64,000 bases of DNA. It comes from an uncultured Devosia sp. (GTDB taxonomy: Bacteria; Pseudomonadota; Alphaproteobacteria; Rhizobiales; Devosiaceae). A program made the translations under genes and the position numbers. Positions within the stretch are counted from its first letter, which is position 1; the number at the start of each line of letters is the position of its first letter. Positions 36,575 through 45,397 of this stretch are shown piece after piece. Under the pieces are notes generated by a model. That model ran no database searches. It was not told the origin of the DNA and saw only the letters and a program-made list of their open reading frames with translations. The stretch is taken from positions 38,007 to 102,006 of the forward strand of contig NZ_CAJXJS010000006.1 in assembly GCF_913055165.1 (NCBI RefSeq). Reading direction: 5' to 3'.

Positions 36575-37749
36575 GATCGCCCTGCTGCAAGAAAAGCGCG
36601 CATTCGCTCCAATGCGATCAGCATGCTTGCCTGTGTTCCCGCGTAGCTGAACCGCACATAGCCATTACCGTCGGTCCGATCGAAGTCGATCCCCGGAGTT
36701 GCGGCAACCCCAGCCCTCTCCAGCATGGTCAGGCAAAAATCCATGGCGTCGTTGGAGAATTTTTTGATGCCGGCATAGGCATAGAAGGCACCGTCGCCAT
36801 CGCGGGGCAGCTCGAATCCGAGTTCGCGCAGGCCCCGCCCCAGAAGCTGGCGGTTCTGCGCGTAGGCAGCCTTCTGTTCCTCTGCATATTCCCGTTCTTC
36901 GAGCGCCACGGTCGCCGCGATCTGGCTCAGGGTCGGCGCAGAAATGAACAGGTTCTGCTGCAGAATTTCGGCCCGGCGGATGAGACTTTCCGGCAGTACC
37001 ATCCAACCGATCCGCCAGCCGGTCATGCAGTAATATTTCGAAAAACTATTGATGACGATGGCATCACGCGACAACTCGAGCGCACTGACTGACGGGCCTG
37101 AATAATCGAGCCCATGATAAATTTCGTCAGAAATGAGCTGGACGCCCAGCCGCCTGCACGTCGCAACAATGTCGGCAAGCTGATCACGAGAGACAGCCGC
37201 GCCGGTCGGGTTAGCCGGGCTGGCGAACAGCAATCCATCGAACGACATCTTCAGATGGGCCCGTGCTATGTCTTCTCCTGTCAGGCGCCAGCCATTCTCG
37301 GCGCTCAATGGGATTTCGATCGGGTTGAAACCCAGACCGAGCAGCGTATTCACATAGGCCGGATAGCCCGGGCGCGTAATGGCGATACGCGCGCCCGGCT
37401 TGAATGCCGTGTGAAAGGCCAGGATGAACCCGGCGGACGATCCCATGGTCGCGACGATCAAATCCGGGTCGATGGCGACCCCGTGTTGCCGCTCATAATA
37501 GAGGGCCAGGCCCTGCCTCAGGCCATCGAGCCCTTTGGCATTGGTGTAACCCTGCGGGTTCGGCAACGCCCGCGCCACCGCTTCGATCACCTTCGGCGCC
37601 GGCGGCGCACCGGGTTCCCCCACTTCCAGATGACAGACTGCCCGCCCCTGCGCTTCCAGAGCCTTGGCGCGCTTGAGAATGTCCATGGCGAAAAAGGGCA
37701 TCAGGCCGTCGGTCAACTTGCTGGACAGCTCGCTCAGTTCTTCGGTCAT
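36571..37749 (-). CDS. Class I/II pyridoxal-phosphate aminotransferase
   Basis: Fold-type I aminotransferase of 392 residues in the AspC/YfdZ-like subfamily. The cofactor-binding segments SSAGFILAF, SPANPTGA, ISDEIYHGLDY and the lysine site SFSKYYCMTGWRIGW are present; the Lys in that motif forms the Schiff base. GGAGG precedes the start. Close relatives are annotated as aspartate or alanine transaminases; the amino-acid specificity cannot be fixed here. It is the first gene of a two-gene unit with the acetyltransferase and is divergent from the DsbA-like gene. Confidence 0.94.
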   Translation of the reverse strand: MTEELSELSSKLTDGLMPFFAMDILKRAKALEAQGRAVCHLEVGEPGAPPAPKVIEAVARALPNPQGYTNAKGLDGLRQGLALYYERQHGVAIDPDLIVATMGSSAGFILAFHTAFKPGARIAITRPGYPAYVNTLLGLGFNPIEIPLSAENGWRLTGEDIARAHLKMSFDGLLFASPANPTGAAVSRDQLADIVATCRRLGVQLISDEIYHGLDYSGPSVSALELSRDAIVINSFSKYYCMTGWRIGWMVLPESLIRRAEILQQNLFISAPTLSQIAATVALEEREYAEEQKAAYAQNRQLLGRGLRELGFELPRDGDGAFYAYAGIKKFSNDAMDFCLTMLERAGVAATPGIDFDRTDGNGYVRFSYAGTQASMLIALERMRAFLAAGRS

Positions 37750-37898
37750 GCTGCCTCCGGTTCCTCACACCGGACTAGCGCGCTCCACTTGCCTTCTCAA
37801 CAACATTTGATGCGGTCGAAAACCGGCCGGCGACAACGCACTGCTAAATTACCGCACCATCTGCTAGAAACTCCCCACTGACTCGACCGGAGCCCGAA

Positions 37899-38771
37899 AT
37901 GAACCGCCTCTCCATCGTACTGGCCGCGCTTGCCGGACTTCTCGCCGGTGCACTGGGCTATTCCTTTCTCAATCAGCCCAAGCCGGAAATCGATGCCCTG
38001 GCCGTTCGGGCTATCGTCGAGCAGGTATTGGAAGAGCAGGCTTCGCAGGCGACGGCGCAAGTGCCAGAGACCGTCGCGATCCCCGAAACCGCCCAGATCG
38101 ATCCGGCGGTGCTCAACCCGATGATCGAACAGTTCCTGCTCGATGATCCAAAGGTATTGCAGCGGGTCTCTACCGCTCTGGAGGAAACCCTGCGTGCCGA
38201 GGAGGCCGAGCGATCCAGAACGGCGCTGGCCGAGTTCCACGACAAGATCTTCAATGCGCCGGGCCAGATCGTGCTGGGCAATCCGGACGGTGACGTCACC
38301 CTGGTGGAGTTTTTCGACTACAATTGCGGCTACTGCCGCGCGGCCCTGCCGGACATGGCGGCACTGCTGGCCGAGGACCCCAATTTGAAGGTGATCCTCA
38401 AGGAATTCCCAATCCTCTCCAATGAATCGATCGACGCCGCGCGCGTGGCGGTCCTCGTCGGCCAGTCCGATGCAAGCTATTGGGACTTCCACTCCACCCT
38501 GTTCACCAGCCGCGGCAAGGTGGATAAGACCGTGGCGCTCGCTGCCGCCCAAGATCTGGGATTGTCTCCCGTCGATCTGGAACTGCGCATGGGAGACGCC
38601 GGGGTCGCAGAAACCATTCAGGCCTCTTACGAGATTGCCCAGGCGCTGGGCATCACCGGCACCCCCACATATATCATCGGCAACGAAATCATTCCCGGTG
38701 CCATCGGCGCGGACGAGCTGCGGGCCCGCATTGCAGACATGCGGGCTTGCGGAAAGACGCAATGCAGTTGA
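37899..38771 (+). CDS. DsbA family thiol:disulfide oxidoreductase
   Basis: A 290-residue periplasmic thioredoxin-fold protein. An N-terminal signal or anchor (about 4-24) is followed by a helical segment (30-115) like the oligomerisation region of ScsC-type proteins, then the thioredoxin domain with the active-site CGYC (Cys143, Cys146) and the cis-Pro segment ITGTPTYIIG. Two further Cys near the C-terminus (in MRACGKTQCS) could form an extra disulfide. Whether it oxidises or isomerises disulfides is not clear from sequence. GGAG lies eight bases before the start. It is upstream of aroQ on the same strand. Confidence 0.93.
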   Translation: MNRLSIVLAALAGLLAGALGYSFLNQPKPEIDALAVRAIVEQVLEEQASQATAQVPETVAIPETAQIDPAVLNPMIEQFLLDDPKVLQRVSTALEETLRAEEAERSRTALAEFHDKIFNAPGQIVLGNPDGDVTLVEFFDYNCGYCRAALPDMAALLAEDPNLKVILKEFPILSNESIDAARVAVLVGQSDASYWDFHSTLFTSRGKVDKTVALAAAQDLGLSPVDLELRMGDAGVAETIQASYEIAQALGITGTPTYIIGNEIIPGAIGADELRARIADMRACGKTQCS

Positions 38772-38853
38772 ACTGCCTCATCTAGCCTTTTCAGTGCATT
38801 TCGTGTAACCGCCCTTGCGCTGGCCAAAAAGGCCGGTGCACAAGGCATGGATA

Positions 38854-39291
38854 ATGACAAAACGCGTTCTCGTCCTCAATGGCCCGAACCTCAACCTGCT
38901 CGGCACGCGCGAGCCAGGCACATATGGCGCCGAAACACTCAAGGACCTGGAGACGCTGTGCAGGACTGCTGCTGAGGAGTTGGGGCTGGGCCTCGACTTC
39001 CGCCAGTCCAACTATGAAGGCGAGCTGGTGACCTGGATCCAGGACGCCCGCAAGACGGCCGACGCCATCCTGATCAATCCTGCCGCCTATTCGCACACAT
39101 CCGTGGCCATACACGATGCCCTGAGGGCCGTGAACCTGCCTGTGGTCGAGGTGCACTTGACCAATATCCATCAGCGTGAGGCCTTTCGTCACCATTCCTA
39201 TGTGTCTTCGGTGGCCTTCGGCGTCATTTGCGGCTTCGGTACGCTTGGATATAGACTGGCCCTCATGGCCTTGGCCGACAAACTCAAATAA
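38854..39291 (+). CDS. aroQ: 3-dehydroquinate dehydratase, type II
   Basis: Dodecameric type II dehydroquinase of 145 residues in the shikimate pathway. The N-terminal [21 protein letters not shown] contains the catalytic Tyr and the flexible lid Arg, [16 protein letters not shown] carries substrate-binding residues, and [19 protein letters not shown] has the second conserved His. The ATG at 38854 gives the exact family start; the upstream in-frame extension is unlike protein. It lies 33 bases ahead of accB, a linkage I remember as frequent in bacteria. Confidence 0.97.
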   Translation: MTKRVLVLNGPNLNLLGTREPGTYGAETLKDLETLCRTAAEELGLGLDFRQSNYEGELVTWIQDARKTADAILINPAAYSHTSVAIHDALRAVNLPVVEVHLTNIHQREAFRHHSYVSSVAFGVICGFGTLGYRLALMALADKLK

Positions 39292-39324
39292 CGCTTCATC
39301 ACGGGAAGCCGGGAGACCGACAGA

Positions 39325-39825
39325 ATGACCAAGTCATCGGTGGATCAGGACCTGATCCGCGCCATCGCCGAACTGCTCAACAAGGAAAACCTTGCCGAGA
39401 TCGAAATCGAGCAGGAAGATTTGAGGGTCCGCGTGACACGCTCTTACCCTGCCGAGGCTCCCGCCTACGCACCGGCTCCCATGCACTATATGGCGCCACC
39501 GGCCGCCGCGCCTGCCCCGGCCGCTCCCAGCGCGCCTTCGGGTTCCGTTCCCGCTGCAGCGCCTGCAACCGCTGAAGATCTGGCCTCCAACCCCGGCACC
39601 CTCACATCGCCCATGGTCGGCACGGCCTACCGTTCGCCCGAGCCTGGCAAGCCGGCCTTCGTCGATGTTGGCACCAAGGTGTCCGAGGGTCAGACCGTCC
39701 TCATCATCGAGGCCATGAAGACCATGAACCAGATTCCGGCACATCGTTCAGGGACCATCACCCGCATTCTGGTGGATGACGCCCAGCCGGTCGAATATGG
39801 CGAGCCGCTCGTCGTCATCGAGTAA
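39325..39825 (+). CDS. accB: Biotin carboxyl carrier protein of acetyl-CoA carboxylase
   Basis: A 166-residue BCCP that carries biotin between the biotin carboxylase and carboxyltransferase in the first step of fatty-acid synthesis. An N-terminal helical region (about 1-50) is joined by a Pro/Ala linker (50-90) to the biotinyl domain. The biotinylation site is EAMKTMNQI, with Thr instead of the more usual Met after the Lys, a variant I believe is normal in alphaproteobacteria. It is 10 bp upstream of accC in one operon. Confidence 0.97.
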   Translation: MTKSSVDQDLIRAIAELLNKENLAEIEIEQEDLRVRVTRSYPAEAPAYAPAPMHYMAPPAAAPAPAAPSAPSGSVPAAAPATAEDLASNPGTLTSPMVGTAYRSPEPGKPAFVDVGTKVSEGQTVLIIEAMKTMNQIPAHRSGTITRILVDDAQPVEYGEPLVVIE

Positions 39826-39835
39826 GGGGGCGACC

Positions 39836-41182
39836 ATGTTCCATAAGGTTCTGATCGCCAATCGCGGCGAAATCGCCCTGCGCATCCTGCGCGCCTGTAA
39901 GGAAATGGGCATCCAGACGGTTGCCGTGCACTCCACGGCAGACGCCAATGCCATGCATGTGCGCCTGGCCGATGAGAGTGTCTGTATCGGGCCCAATGCC
40001 GCCAAGGACAGCTATCTCAACATTCCGTCCATCATGGCTGCCTGCGAAATCACTGGCGCCGATGCGGTGCACCCGGGCTATGGCTTCCTCTCCGAGAATG
40101 CGCGCTTCGCCAAGATCCTGACCGAGCACAATGTGACCTTCATCGGTCCCTCGGCGCACCACATCGAGATCATGGGCGACAAGATCACGGCCAAGAAGAC
40201 CGCGGTCGAACTCGGCATTCCGGTCGTTCCCGGCTCTGACGGCGCAGTCGAGACCGAAGAAGACGCCAAGCGCACGGCCAAGGAAATTGGCTACCCGGTC
40301 CTCATCAAGGCCACCGCAGGTGGTGGTGGCCGCGGCATGAAGGTCGCCAAGACCGAAAAGGACCTGATTGAGGCCTGGTCCACCGCGCGCACCGAGGCCA
40401 AGGCCGCTTTCGGCAATCCCTCGGTCTATATGGAAAAGTACCTGGGCAAGCCGCGCCATATCGAGGTGCAGGTGCTGGGCGACGGCCAGGGCAATGCCGT
40501 GCATCTGGGTGTGCGCGACTGCTCGCTACAGCGTCGTCACCAGAAGGTCTGGGAAGAGGCCGGCGGCCCAACCATTGCGCCCAAGGAACGCGACGAGATC
40601 GGCGAGATCTGCGCCGCCGCCATGCGCAAGCTGAAATATTCCGGCGCCGGCACGATCGAGTTCCTCTATGAGAATGGCGAGTTCTATTTCATCGAGATGA
40701 ACACCCGCCTGCAGGTGGAACACCCTGTCACCGAGCGCATCACCGGCATCGATATCGTCTATGAGCAGATCAAGGTTGCGTCGGGCGAAAAACTCTCGAT
40801 GACGCAAGACCAGGTGCAGTTCTACGGCCACGCCATTGAAGTACGTATCAATGCCGAGGACCCGCAGACCTTTGCCCCCTCGCCCGGCACCATCACCTTC
40901 TACCATCCGGCCGGTGGCGTTGGTGTCCGCGTCGATTCTGCGGTCTATCAGGGCTACCGAATCCCGCCCTATTACGACTCGCTGATCGGCAAGTTGATCG
41001 TTTATGGCCGCACGCGCGAGGAGTGTCTCAAGCGCCTCAGCCGCGCCGTTGACGAGTTTGTCGTGGATGGCGTCAAGACCACCCTGCCCCTGTTCCAGCG
41101 CCTCATCAAGGAGCCGGACATTCTGGCAGGCAATTACGACATTCACTGGCTGGAAAAATTCCTCGCCGCGAACAAGGCCTAG
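39836..41182 (+). CDS. accC: Biotin carboxylase subunit of acetyl-CoA carboxylase
   Basis: ATP-grasp enzyme of 448 residues that carboxylates the biotin on AccB. The start MFHKVLIANRGEIALRI is the standard opening. The glycine-rich ATP loop KATAGGGGRGMKV, the substrate loop HQKVWEEAGGP, the metal-binding FIEMNTRLQVEHPVTE and the C-terminal cap domain are all present. A hairpin with a T-rich tail follows the stop, which should partly separate it from aat. Confidence 0.98.
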   Translation: MFHKVLIANRGEIALRILRACKEMGIQTVAVHSTADANAMHVRLADESVCIGPNAAKDSYLNIPSIMAACEITGADAVHPGYGFLSENARFAKILTEHNVTFIGPSAHHIEIMGDKITAKKTAVELGIPVVPGSDGAVETEEDAKRTAKEIGYPVLIKATAGGGGRGMKVAKTEKDLIEAWSTARTEAKAAFGNPSVYMEKYLGKPRHIEVQVLGDGQGNAVHLGVRDCSLQRRHQKVWEEAGGPTIAPKERDEIGEICAAAMRKLKYSGAGTIEFLYENGEFYFIEMNTRLQVEHPVTERITGIDIVYEQIKVASGEKLSMTQDQVQFYGHAIEVRINAEDPQTFAPSPGTITFYHPAGGVGVRVDSAVYQGYRIPPYYDSLIGKLIVYGRTREECLKRLSRAVDEFVVDGVKTTLPLFQRLIKEPDILAGNYDIHWLEKFLAANKA

Positions 41183-41187
41183 TATTG

Positions 41188-41217
41188 AGGGGCGCGAGAG
41201 CGCCCCTTATCTTTATG
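41188..41217 (+). terminator. Hairpin with T-rich tail between accC and aat
   Basis: A 7-bp all-GC stem (GGGGCGC at 41189-41195 with 41200-41206) with a GAGA loop is followed by TTATCTTTAT. It ends just before the aat start codon, so it may act as terminator or attenuator for the downstream pair. Confidence 0.7.
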
Positions 41218-41219
41218 CC

Positions 41220-41852
41220 ATGGCTCGCAAATCAGACCCTTTTTCCATCGAGATAACCCCAGAGCTCATTGTTCGGGCCTACCGGGCCGGCATCTTTCCC
41301 ATGGCGGAAGACGCCGAGGACACGGACCTGTTCTGGGTCAGCCCGGACATGCGCGGGATCATCCCGTTGGACGGCTTTCACACCAGCAAGAGCCTGCGCA
41401 AGGCCATGCGCAAATCCGGTTGGTCCGTTCGGGTCGATACTGAATGGGAGGGCGTCATAGAGGGCTGCGCCACAGTCGGGAGCGATCGCCAATCCACCTG
41501 GATCAACGGCACCATACGGGCCGTCTATGGAGAGCTCTTCCGGCGCGGCGTTGCCCATACCGTGGAGGTCTGGGACGGCGATGAACTGGTCGGCGGGCTC
41601 TACGGCCTGGCCATTGGTGCGGCCTTCTTCGGCGAGTCCATGTTCCACCGCCGCACCGACGCCTCCAAAATGGCCATGGCCCATCTGGTCGACCGCCTGA
41701 ACGCTGGCGGCTATGAACTGCTCGACACCCAGTTCCTGACCGATCATCTTGCTTCGCTCGGCGGCATGGAAATCCCCCGAACCGAATATGAAGACCGTTT
41801 GGGCCTGGCATTGCTGCGCGAAGGCAATTGGAACGCCTGGGACCATCGATGA
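41220..41852 (+). CDS. aat: Leucyl/phenylalanyl-tRNA-protein transferase
   Basis: A 210-residue enzyme that adds Leu or Phe to proteins with N-terminal Arg or Lys, creating a degron read by ClpS-ClpAP. Motifs AYRAGIFPMAED, WVSPDMRGIIPLDGFH, TWINGTIRAVYGELFRRGVAHTVEVW and FFGESMFHRRTDASKMAM are diagnostic. The ATG at 41220 gives the family-standard N-terminus. Its stop overlaps the start of the kinase-like gene (ATGA). Confidence 0.97.
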   Translation: MARKSDPFSIEITPELIVRAYRAGIFPMAEDAEDTDLFWVSPDMRGIIPLDGFHTSKSLRKAMRKSGWSVRVDTEWEGVIEGCATVGSDRQSTWINGTIRAVYGELFRRGVAHTVEVWDGDELVGGLYGLAIGAAFFGESMFHRRTDASKMAMAHLVDRLNAGGYELLDTQFLTDHLASLGGMEIPRTEYEDRLGLALLREGNWNAWDHR

Positions 41853-42622
41853 AGCCTGAAGATCTTCCCGAAAGCCTCTCGCCCCTGCGCGACCTTGACT
41901 GGTCGCCGATCAACATCGGTGAATCCTCCGCGTCCGTCTGGCGCATCGCCCTTGGCGACGGAAATGCCGCCTTCCTCAAGTCCGAGCCGCTGCATCCGCT
42001 GGCCGAGTTGCCGGGCGAGATCGAACGGTTGAACTGGCTGACCCATATGGGCTTCAAAGCGCCGCGTGTTGTGGACGCCGAACAGGGTCACGAGCGTCTC
42101 TGGCTCCTGATGAGCGCCGTGCCCGGCGAGGACCTGACCCACTATCTCGACCAACCAGACGTCTTCGTCCACGTCTATGCGCAGGGCCTCAAACGTCTGC
42201 ACGCGCTCGACACCACCACCTGCCCATTCGATCATGGCATCGAGGCGCGCCTGGCCGCGGCTGAATCCAGAGTGGAGGCCGGCCTGGTTGACGAGACCGA
42301 CTTCGACGACGCGCGCTCAGGTTGGACAGCCCGGCAGGTGCTTGACTGGCTCAAGGTCAACCGTCCTCAAACCGGTCAGCAGATCGTTACGCACGGCGAT
42401 GCCTCGACACCCAATATCCTCGCCTTCGACAGACGCTTTTCCGGCATGGTCGATTGCGGCCGAATAGGGCTGGCCGATGTCTGGCAGGACCTTGCCCTCG
42501 CCTGCCGGAGCATCGAGTTCAATATCGGCCGCGACCATATTGCGCCCTTCCTGTCCGCCTATGGCGCCGAGTGGGATGAGGCCAAGTACCTCTACTACTG
42601 CACCCTGGACGAGCTGTTCTGA
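41849..42622 (+). CDS. APH(3')-like aminoglycoside phosphotransferase family protein
   Basis: Kinase-fold protein of 257 residues, close in length to the 264-271 of APH(3') enzymes. The N-lobe Lys44 in AFLKSEP, the Brenner motif THGDASTPNIL (catalytic Asp184, metal ligand Asn189), and VDCGRIGLADVWQDLALACRSIEFN (metal ligand Asp202) follow the APH(3') pattern closely rather than the looser choline-kinase-like pattern. It could inactivate kanamycin-type drugs or act on an unrelated metabolite. The start codon overlaps the aat stop, so it is translationally coupled to a housekeeping gene. No transposon surrounds it. Confidence 0.88.
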   Translation: MKPEDLPESLSPLRDLDWSPINIGESSASVWRIALGDGNAAFLKSEPLHPLAELPGEIERLNWLTHMGFKAPRVVDAEQGHERLWLLMSAVPGEDLTHYLDQPDVFVHVYAQGLKRLHALDTTTCPFDHGIEARLAAAESRVEAGLVDETDFDDARSGWTARQVLDWLKVNRPQTGQQIVTHGDASTPNILAFDRRFSGMVDCGRIGLADVWQDLALACRSIEFNIGRDHIAPFLSAYGAEWDEAKYLYYCTLDELF

Positions 42623-42625
42623 CAC

Positions 42626-43123
42626 TCAATCCTTGAGCTTGAACGCAAGGGTCGTCACCCACTCATCCATATTCGGCACCTCGGTCGGGTCGCTCTCGTA
42701 GAGTTCGAGCCGGCAGGCAAAATAATCGTTCTTGCCATCGCGATACCCATCGAACGGCTGCTGAGTGAGGTTCGACCAGGCGATCAGCATGCCCGTCACG
42801 GTTTCGAGCTTGTCCGGGTGACCATGCCAGGTCACGCCCATGAAGCGCCCGCCTGGCAATGTGCCCACTTTGACCGCTCCCTCTTCCGGCCCAACCCGGT
42901 CGACGGCGATGCCCGCCTCAACATCGAGCGTTTCCGCCATGTTGATGCGACGGTAATTGTAGAAGGCCGCTCCGATCGGCCTCAAACCATGCTTTTCGAT
43001 ATAGGCGAATATCTGGGGAAAGCCTTCATTTGCCGGCCGCTGCATCTGCTGCATGGTGACGGTGAACGGAACATAGACATAGCTTTGTGAAGGCCGCTCG
43101 GCGGTCTCGGGCAGTGTCATCAT
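42626..43123 (-). CDS. GyrI-like small-molecule-binding domain protein
   Basis: A 165-residue protein made of one GyrI-like (SHS2-type, AraC effector-binding) domain without a DNA-binding part. It begins after a short lead with SYVYVPFTVTMQQMQ, contains YIEKHGLRPIGAAFYNYRR, and has the late GRFMGVTWHGHPDKL segment. Such stand-alone domains bind hydrophobic or cationic ligands; some act as hydrolases. The actual role is unknown. It converges tightly on the APH-like gene. Either of two adjacent ATG codons could be the start. Confidence 0.82.
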   Translation of the reverse strand: MMTLPETAERPSQSYVYVPFTVTMQQMQRPANEGFPQIFAYIEKHGLRPIGAAFYNYRRINMAETLDVEAGIAVDRVGPEEGAVKVGTLPGGRFMGVTWHGHPDKLETVTGMLIAWSNLTQQPFDGYRDGKNDYFACRLELYESDPTEVPNMDEWVTTLAFKLKD

Positions 43124-43148
43124 CGGGTAACCCTCCTGTGACGGTTTT

Positions 43149-43199
43149 ATCAGCGAGACGCTGATGTTTGCCTCACACGACGAGGGACGGCGGGCCGTC
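43149..43199. repeat. Two inverted repeats between the DUF2155 and GyrI-like genes
   Basis: Arms 43149-43155 and 43159-43165 (7 bp, three-base loop) and arms 43186-43190 and 43195-43199 (5 bp, extendable by one) lie in the 96-bp spacer. The first could be an operator for the GyrI-like gene; the second lies 21 bases past the DUF2155 stop and might help terminate. Neither has a clear T-run. Confidence 0.35.
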
Positions 43200-43219
43200 T
43201 AGACAACCGAAAGAAAAAA

Positions 43220-43645
43220 TTACCGCTCGGAAGGCGGCGGCACATTGGTCGAGGTCTTGCACTCGATCAGCCACACATCATAGACAGCGTGATCAACGGC
43301 ATTGAGCGCGGGACTGTCCGCAAACATCCAGCCCGTGAATATGCGCTGCGCTGATCCGTCTAAGCGCATCTGGTTGACCTCCAAAAAAGCCGACGTGCGC
43401 TGTAAGGTGTCACTGCTGGGCCGGTCGTAGCAGGCGCGTGGCGTAATTTCGAGTGCCCCGAATAACACGGTCTCATCGACATAGACGTCAAACCGGGTAA
43501 TGCGGCCGGTGATCTTGTCCAGGCCGGCGAAAGTCGCGACCGGATTGGCGGTCGGCTGGGCCTGCACCGAAGGCGCCAAAGCCAAAACGGCCGCTGCCAG
43601 CAGCGACCGAATGAAAATGAGTCTATCCAGCCCCAAGCTTGGCAA
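43220..43645 (-). CDS. DUF2155 domain-containing exported protein
   Basis: A protein of about 141 residues with a signal peptide (hydrophobic FIRSLLAAAVLALAPSVQAQ) and the DUF2155 core: ATFAGLDKITGRITRFDVYVDE, FGALEITPRACYDRP, IFTGWMFADSPALNAVDHAVYDVWLIECK. Two conserved Cys are present. The function is unknown; the family is confined to alphaproteobacteria as far as I recall and sits beside the NDUFA12 gene. The start is not certain: TTG at 43645 is two bases after the NDUFA12 stop, while TTG at 43636 has AAGG nine bases upstream. Confidence 0.88.
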   Translation of the reverse strand: MPSLGLDRLIFIRSLLAAAVLALAPSVQAQPTANPVATFAGLDKITGRITRFDVYVDETVLFGALEITPRACYDRPSSDTLQRTSAFLEVNQMRLDGSAQRIFTGWMFADSPALNAVDHAVYDVWLIECKTSTNVPPPSER

Positions 43646-43647
43646 CC

Positions 43648-44049
43648 TTATTCCGGCGACCAGGCCTGATAGTCGCCGGTGACGCGCGGACGTTCACCCT
43701 TGTTGAGCAGGCTGCCATCCGGACGATAGGCAGCAGCAGTGCCGGTGAGATTGGGCTGATGCGGCCTTTCCCAGGCGCGCGGCTCATACTTGGCATTTGC
43801 CGGTTCCACGTCGGAGCGATGATGCATCCAGCCATGCCAACCGGGAGGAATGGCCGACGCATCGGCAAACCCACCAGCATAGGTAACGTAGCGGCGGTTG
43901 GCCTTGCGATCCTGATAGTAGCGATTGCCGAATTCGTCAGAACCGACATAGTCGCCAAAGCGCCGAATCCACAGGCGCGTGCCCCAGGTGTTCCCACCCC
44001 ACCAGGAGAAAATTTCGCTAAGGAACTGCTTGATACCGGACTGGGCCAA
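43648..44049 (-). CDS. NADH:ubiquinone oxidoreductase subunit NDUFA12
   Basis: Accessory subunit of respiratory complex I, 133 residues, shared by alphaproteobacteria and mitochondria. Typical segments are FFSWWGGNTWGTRLW-type (IFSWWGGNTWGTRLWIRR), VGSDEFGNRYYQD, RRYVTYAGGFADASAIPPGWHGWMHH and PHQPNLTGTAAAYRPDGSL. It is encoded away from the nuo operon, as is usual. It begins a two-gene unit with the DUF2155 gene. Its upstream space is shared with the divergent MFS gene. Confidence 0.95.
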   Translation of the reverse strand: MAQSGIKQFLSEIFSWWGGNTWGTRLWIRRFGDYVGSDEFGNRYYQDRKANRRYVTYAGGFADASAIPPGWHGWMHHRSDVEPANAKYEPRAWERPHQPNLTGTAAAYRPDGSLLNKGERPRVTGDYQAWSPE

Positions 44050-44155
44050 TTTTCGATTCCGTGGATATGGCGTCGATTTTGCGGTCGGTTTAGCATGGCT
44101 CGCCGGGCGATCCTAGACTTTCTTGGCCAAGTTCCAACCAGAATGGCAGTCACTG

Positions 44156-45388
44156 ATGGCGGACCCCACCGCGACGCCCAGATCGGATTCATCGCATGCT
44201 TTGCGTCGGTTCCTCGGGCTGTACTACGCCTATGCGTTCCTGTTCGACTTCATACTGGCCTACGCCTTCTATACGGCCCTGTTTGAGCTCGAAGGTCTGT
44301 CCTTCGCCGAGATCGGCTTGCTGCTCGCCTTCTGGTCGGCGACAGCGATCATGCTGGAAATGCCCTCTGGGGCGCTCTCGGATCATTTCGACCGGCGCTG
44401 GCTGCTTGTTGCCGCGCCACTGTTCAAAACACTGACCTTCCTGTTCTGGATCCTGGCCGCTGGAAGCTTCTGGCTCTACGCGGCAGGTTTTATGTTCTGG
44501 AGCCTGGCGCAGGCCCTGCAATCGGGCTCTCGCGAAGCCTTGCTTTATGAGCGGATGGAACGCGAGGGACGCGTTGCCCAGTTCGACAAGGTCCTGGGCC
44601 GGGACAACGCGGCCGAGGAACTGGGCATCGGCTTTGGCGCGCTGCTGGGCGGATTTGTTGCTTTCTACAACTTTGATCTCGGCCTGTGGTTGTCTATCCC
44701 ACCGCTGCTGCTCGTCGCCTTACTGGCCCTGGGACTACACGATGGCCGCCGCGGCCGGAAAGGCCCCGCTGCTGATGACGTCGTGGAGATGCCAGCCACC
44801 TACCTCTCCCATTTTGTTGACGCCATCGGCGAATTTCGCCGGCACGCCAATCTGCGCTTCGTCACGACCTATATCGCTGTGGGCCTGGTGGTATTCGAAC
44901 TCATCGAGGAATTCGATCAGCTCTATTTCCTGGCAGTCAATCTGCCGGTCTGGGCCTGGGGCATCGCCGGCGCGCTTGTGGAGTTCATCTACGCCGCCGC
45001 CAGTATCCATGCTTACAGGCTGGCGGGACGGCCATGGTTGGCCTGGCTTCTGCCACTCCTGGGTGGTGGATTGCTGGTCGCCGCCTCGGTCGGATCAAGC
45101 CCCTGGTATGTGCTGCTTCTGTGCCTGGCCTATGTGCTCATGGCGCCCTTGGGCGTGCTCGCCGAAGCGCGCTTCCACCGGGTCATGGAGGGCAGGAGCC
45201 GGGCGACAACAACCTCCGCGCTGGTCATGGCCGAGAATATTTCGGGCATTGTCGGCACCCTGGCCTTTGGCTTCCTGGCGCAATGGGTCGGTATTCTGCC
45301 GGCCTATGGCTGGGCGGGCCTGGTCATGCTGCCGCTCGCGGTCTGGGTTGCCATTGGACAGCACCGGGGCCTGCAGGCGATCGACTGA
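44156..45388 (+). CDS. Major facilitator superfamily transporter
   Basis: Membrane protein of 410 residues with 12 predicted helices. The early loop MPSGALSDHFDRRWLL matches the MFS signature between helices 2 and 3. QSGSREALLYERMEREGR after helix 4 and the sequence FDQLYFLAVNLPVWAWG resemble an uncharacterised group of MFS proteins with a LYERM-type motif. The ATG at 44156 is preferred over an upstream TTG. The substrate cannot be inferred. It converges on the J-domain gene with nine bases between the stops. Confidence 0.9.
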   Translation: MADPTATPRSDSSHALRRFLGLYYAYAFLFDFILAYAFYTALFELEGLSFAEIGLLLAFWSATAIMLEMPSGALSDHFDRRWLLVAAPLFKTLTFLFWILAAGSFWLYAAGFMFWSLAQALQSGSREALLYERMEREGRVAQFDKVLGRDNAAEELGIGFGALLGGFVAFYNFDLGLWLSIPPLLLVALLALGLHDGRRGRKGPAADDVVEMPATYLSHFVDAIGEFRRHANLRFVTTYIAVGLVVFELIEEFDQLYFLAVNLPVWAWGIAGALVEFIYAAASIHAYRLAGRPWLAWLLPLLGGGLLVAASVGSSPWYVLLLCLAYVLMAPLGVLAEARFHRVMEGRSRATTTSALVMAENISGIVGTLAFGFLAQWVGILPAYGWAGLVMLPLAVWVAIGQHRGLQAID

Positions 45389-45397
45389 TCTGCCCTG

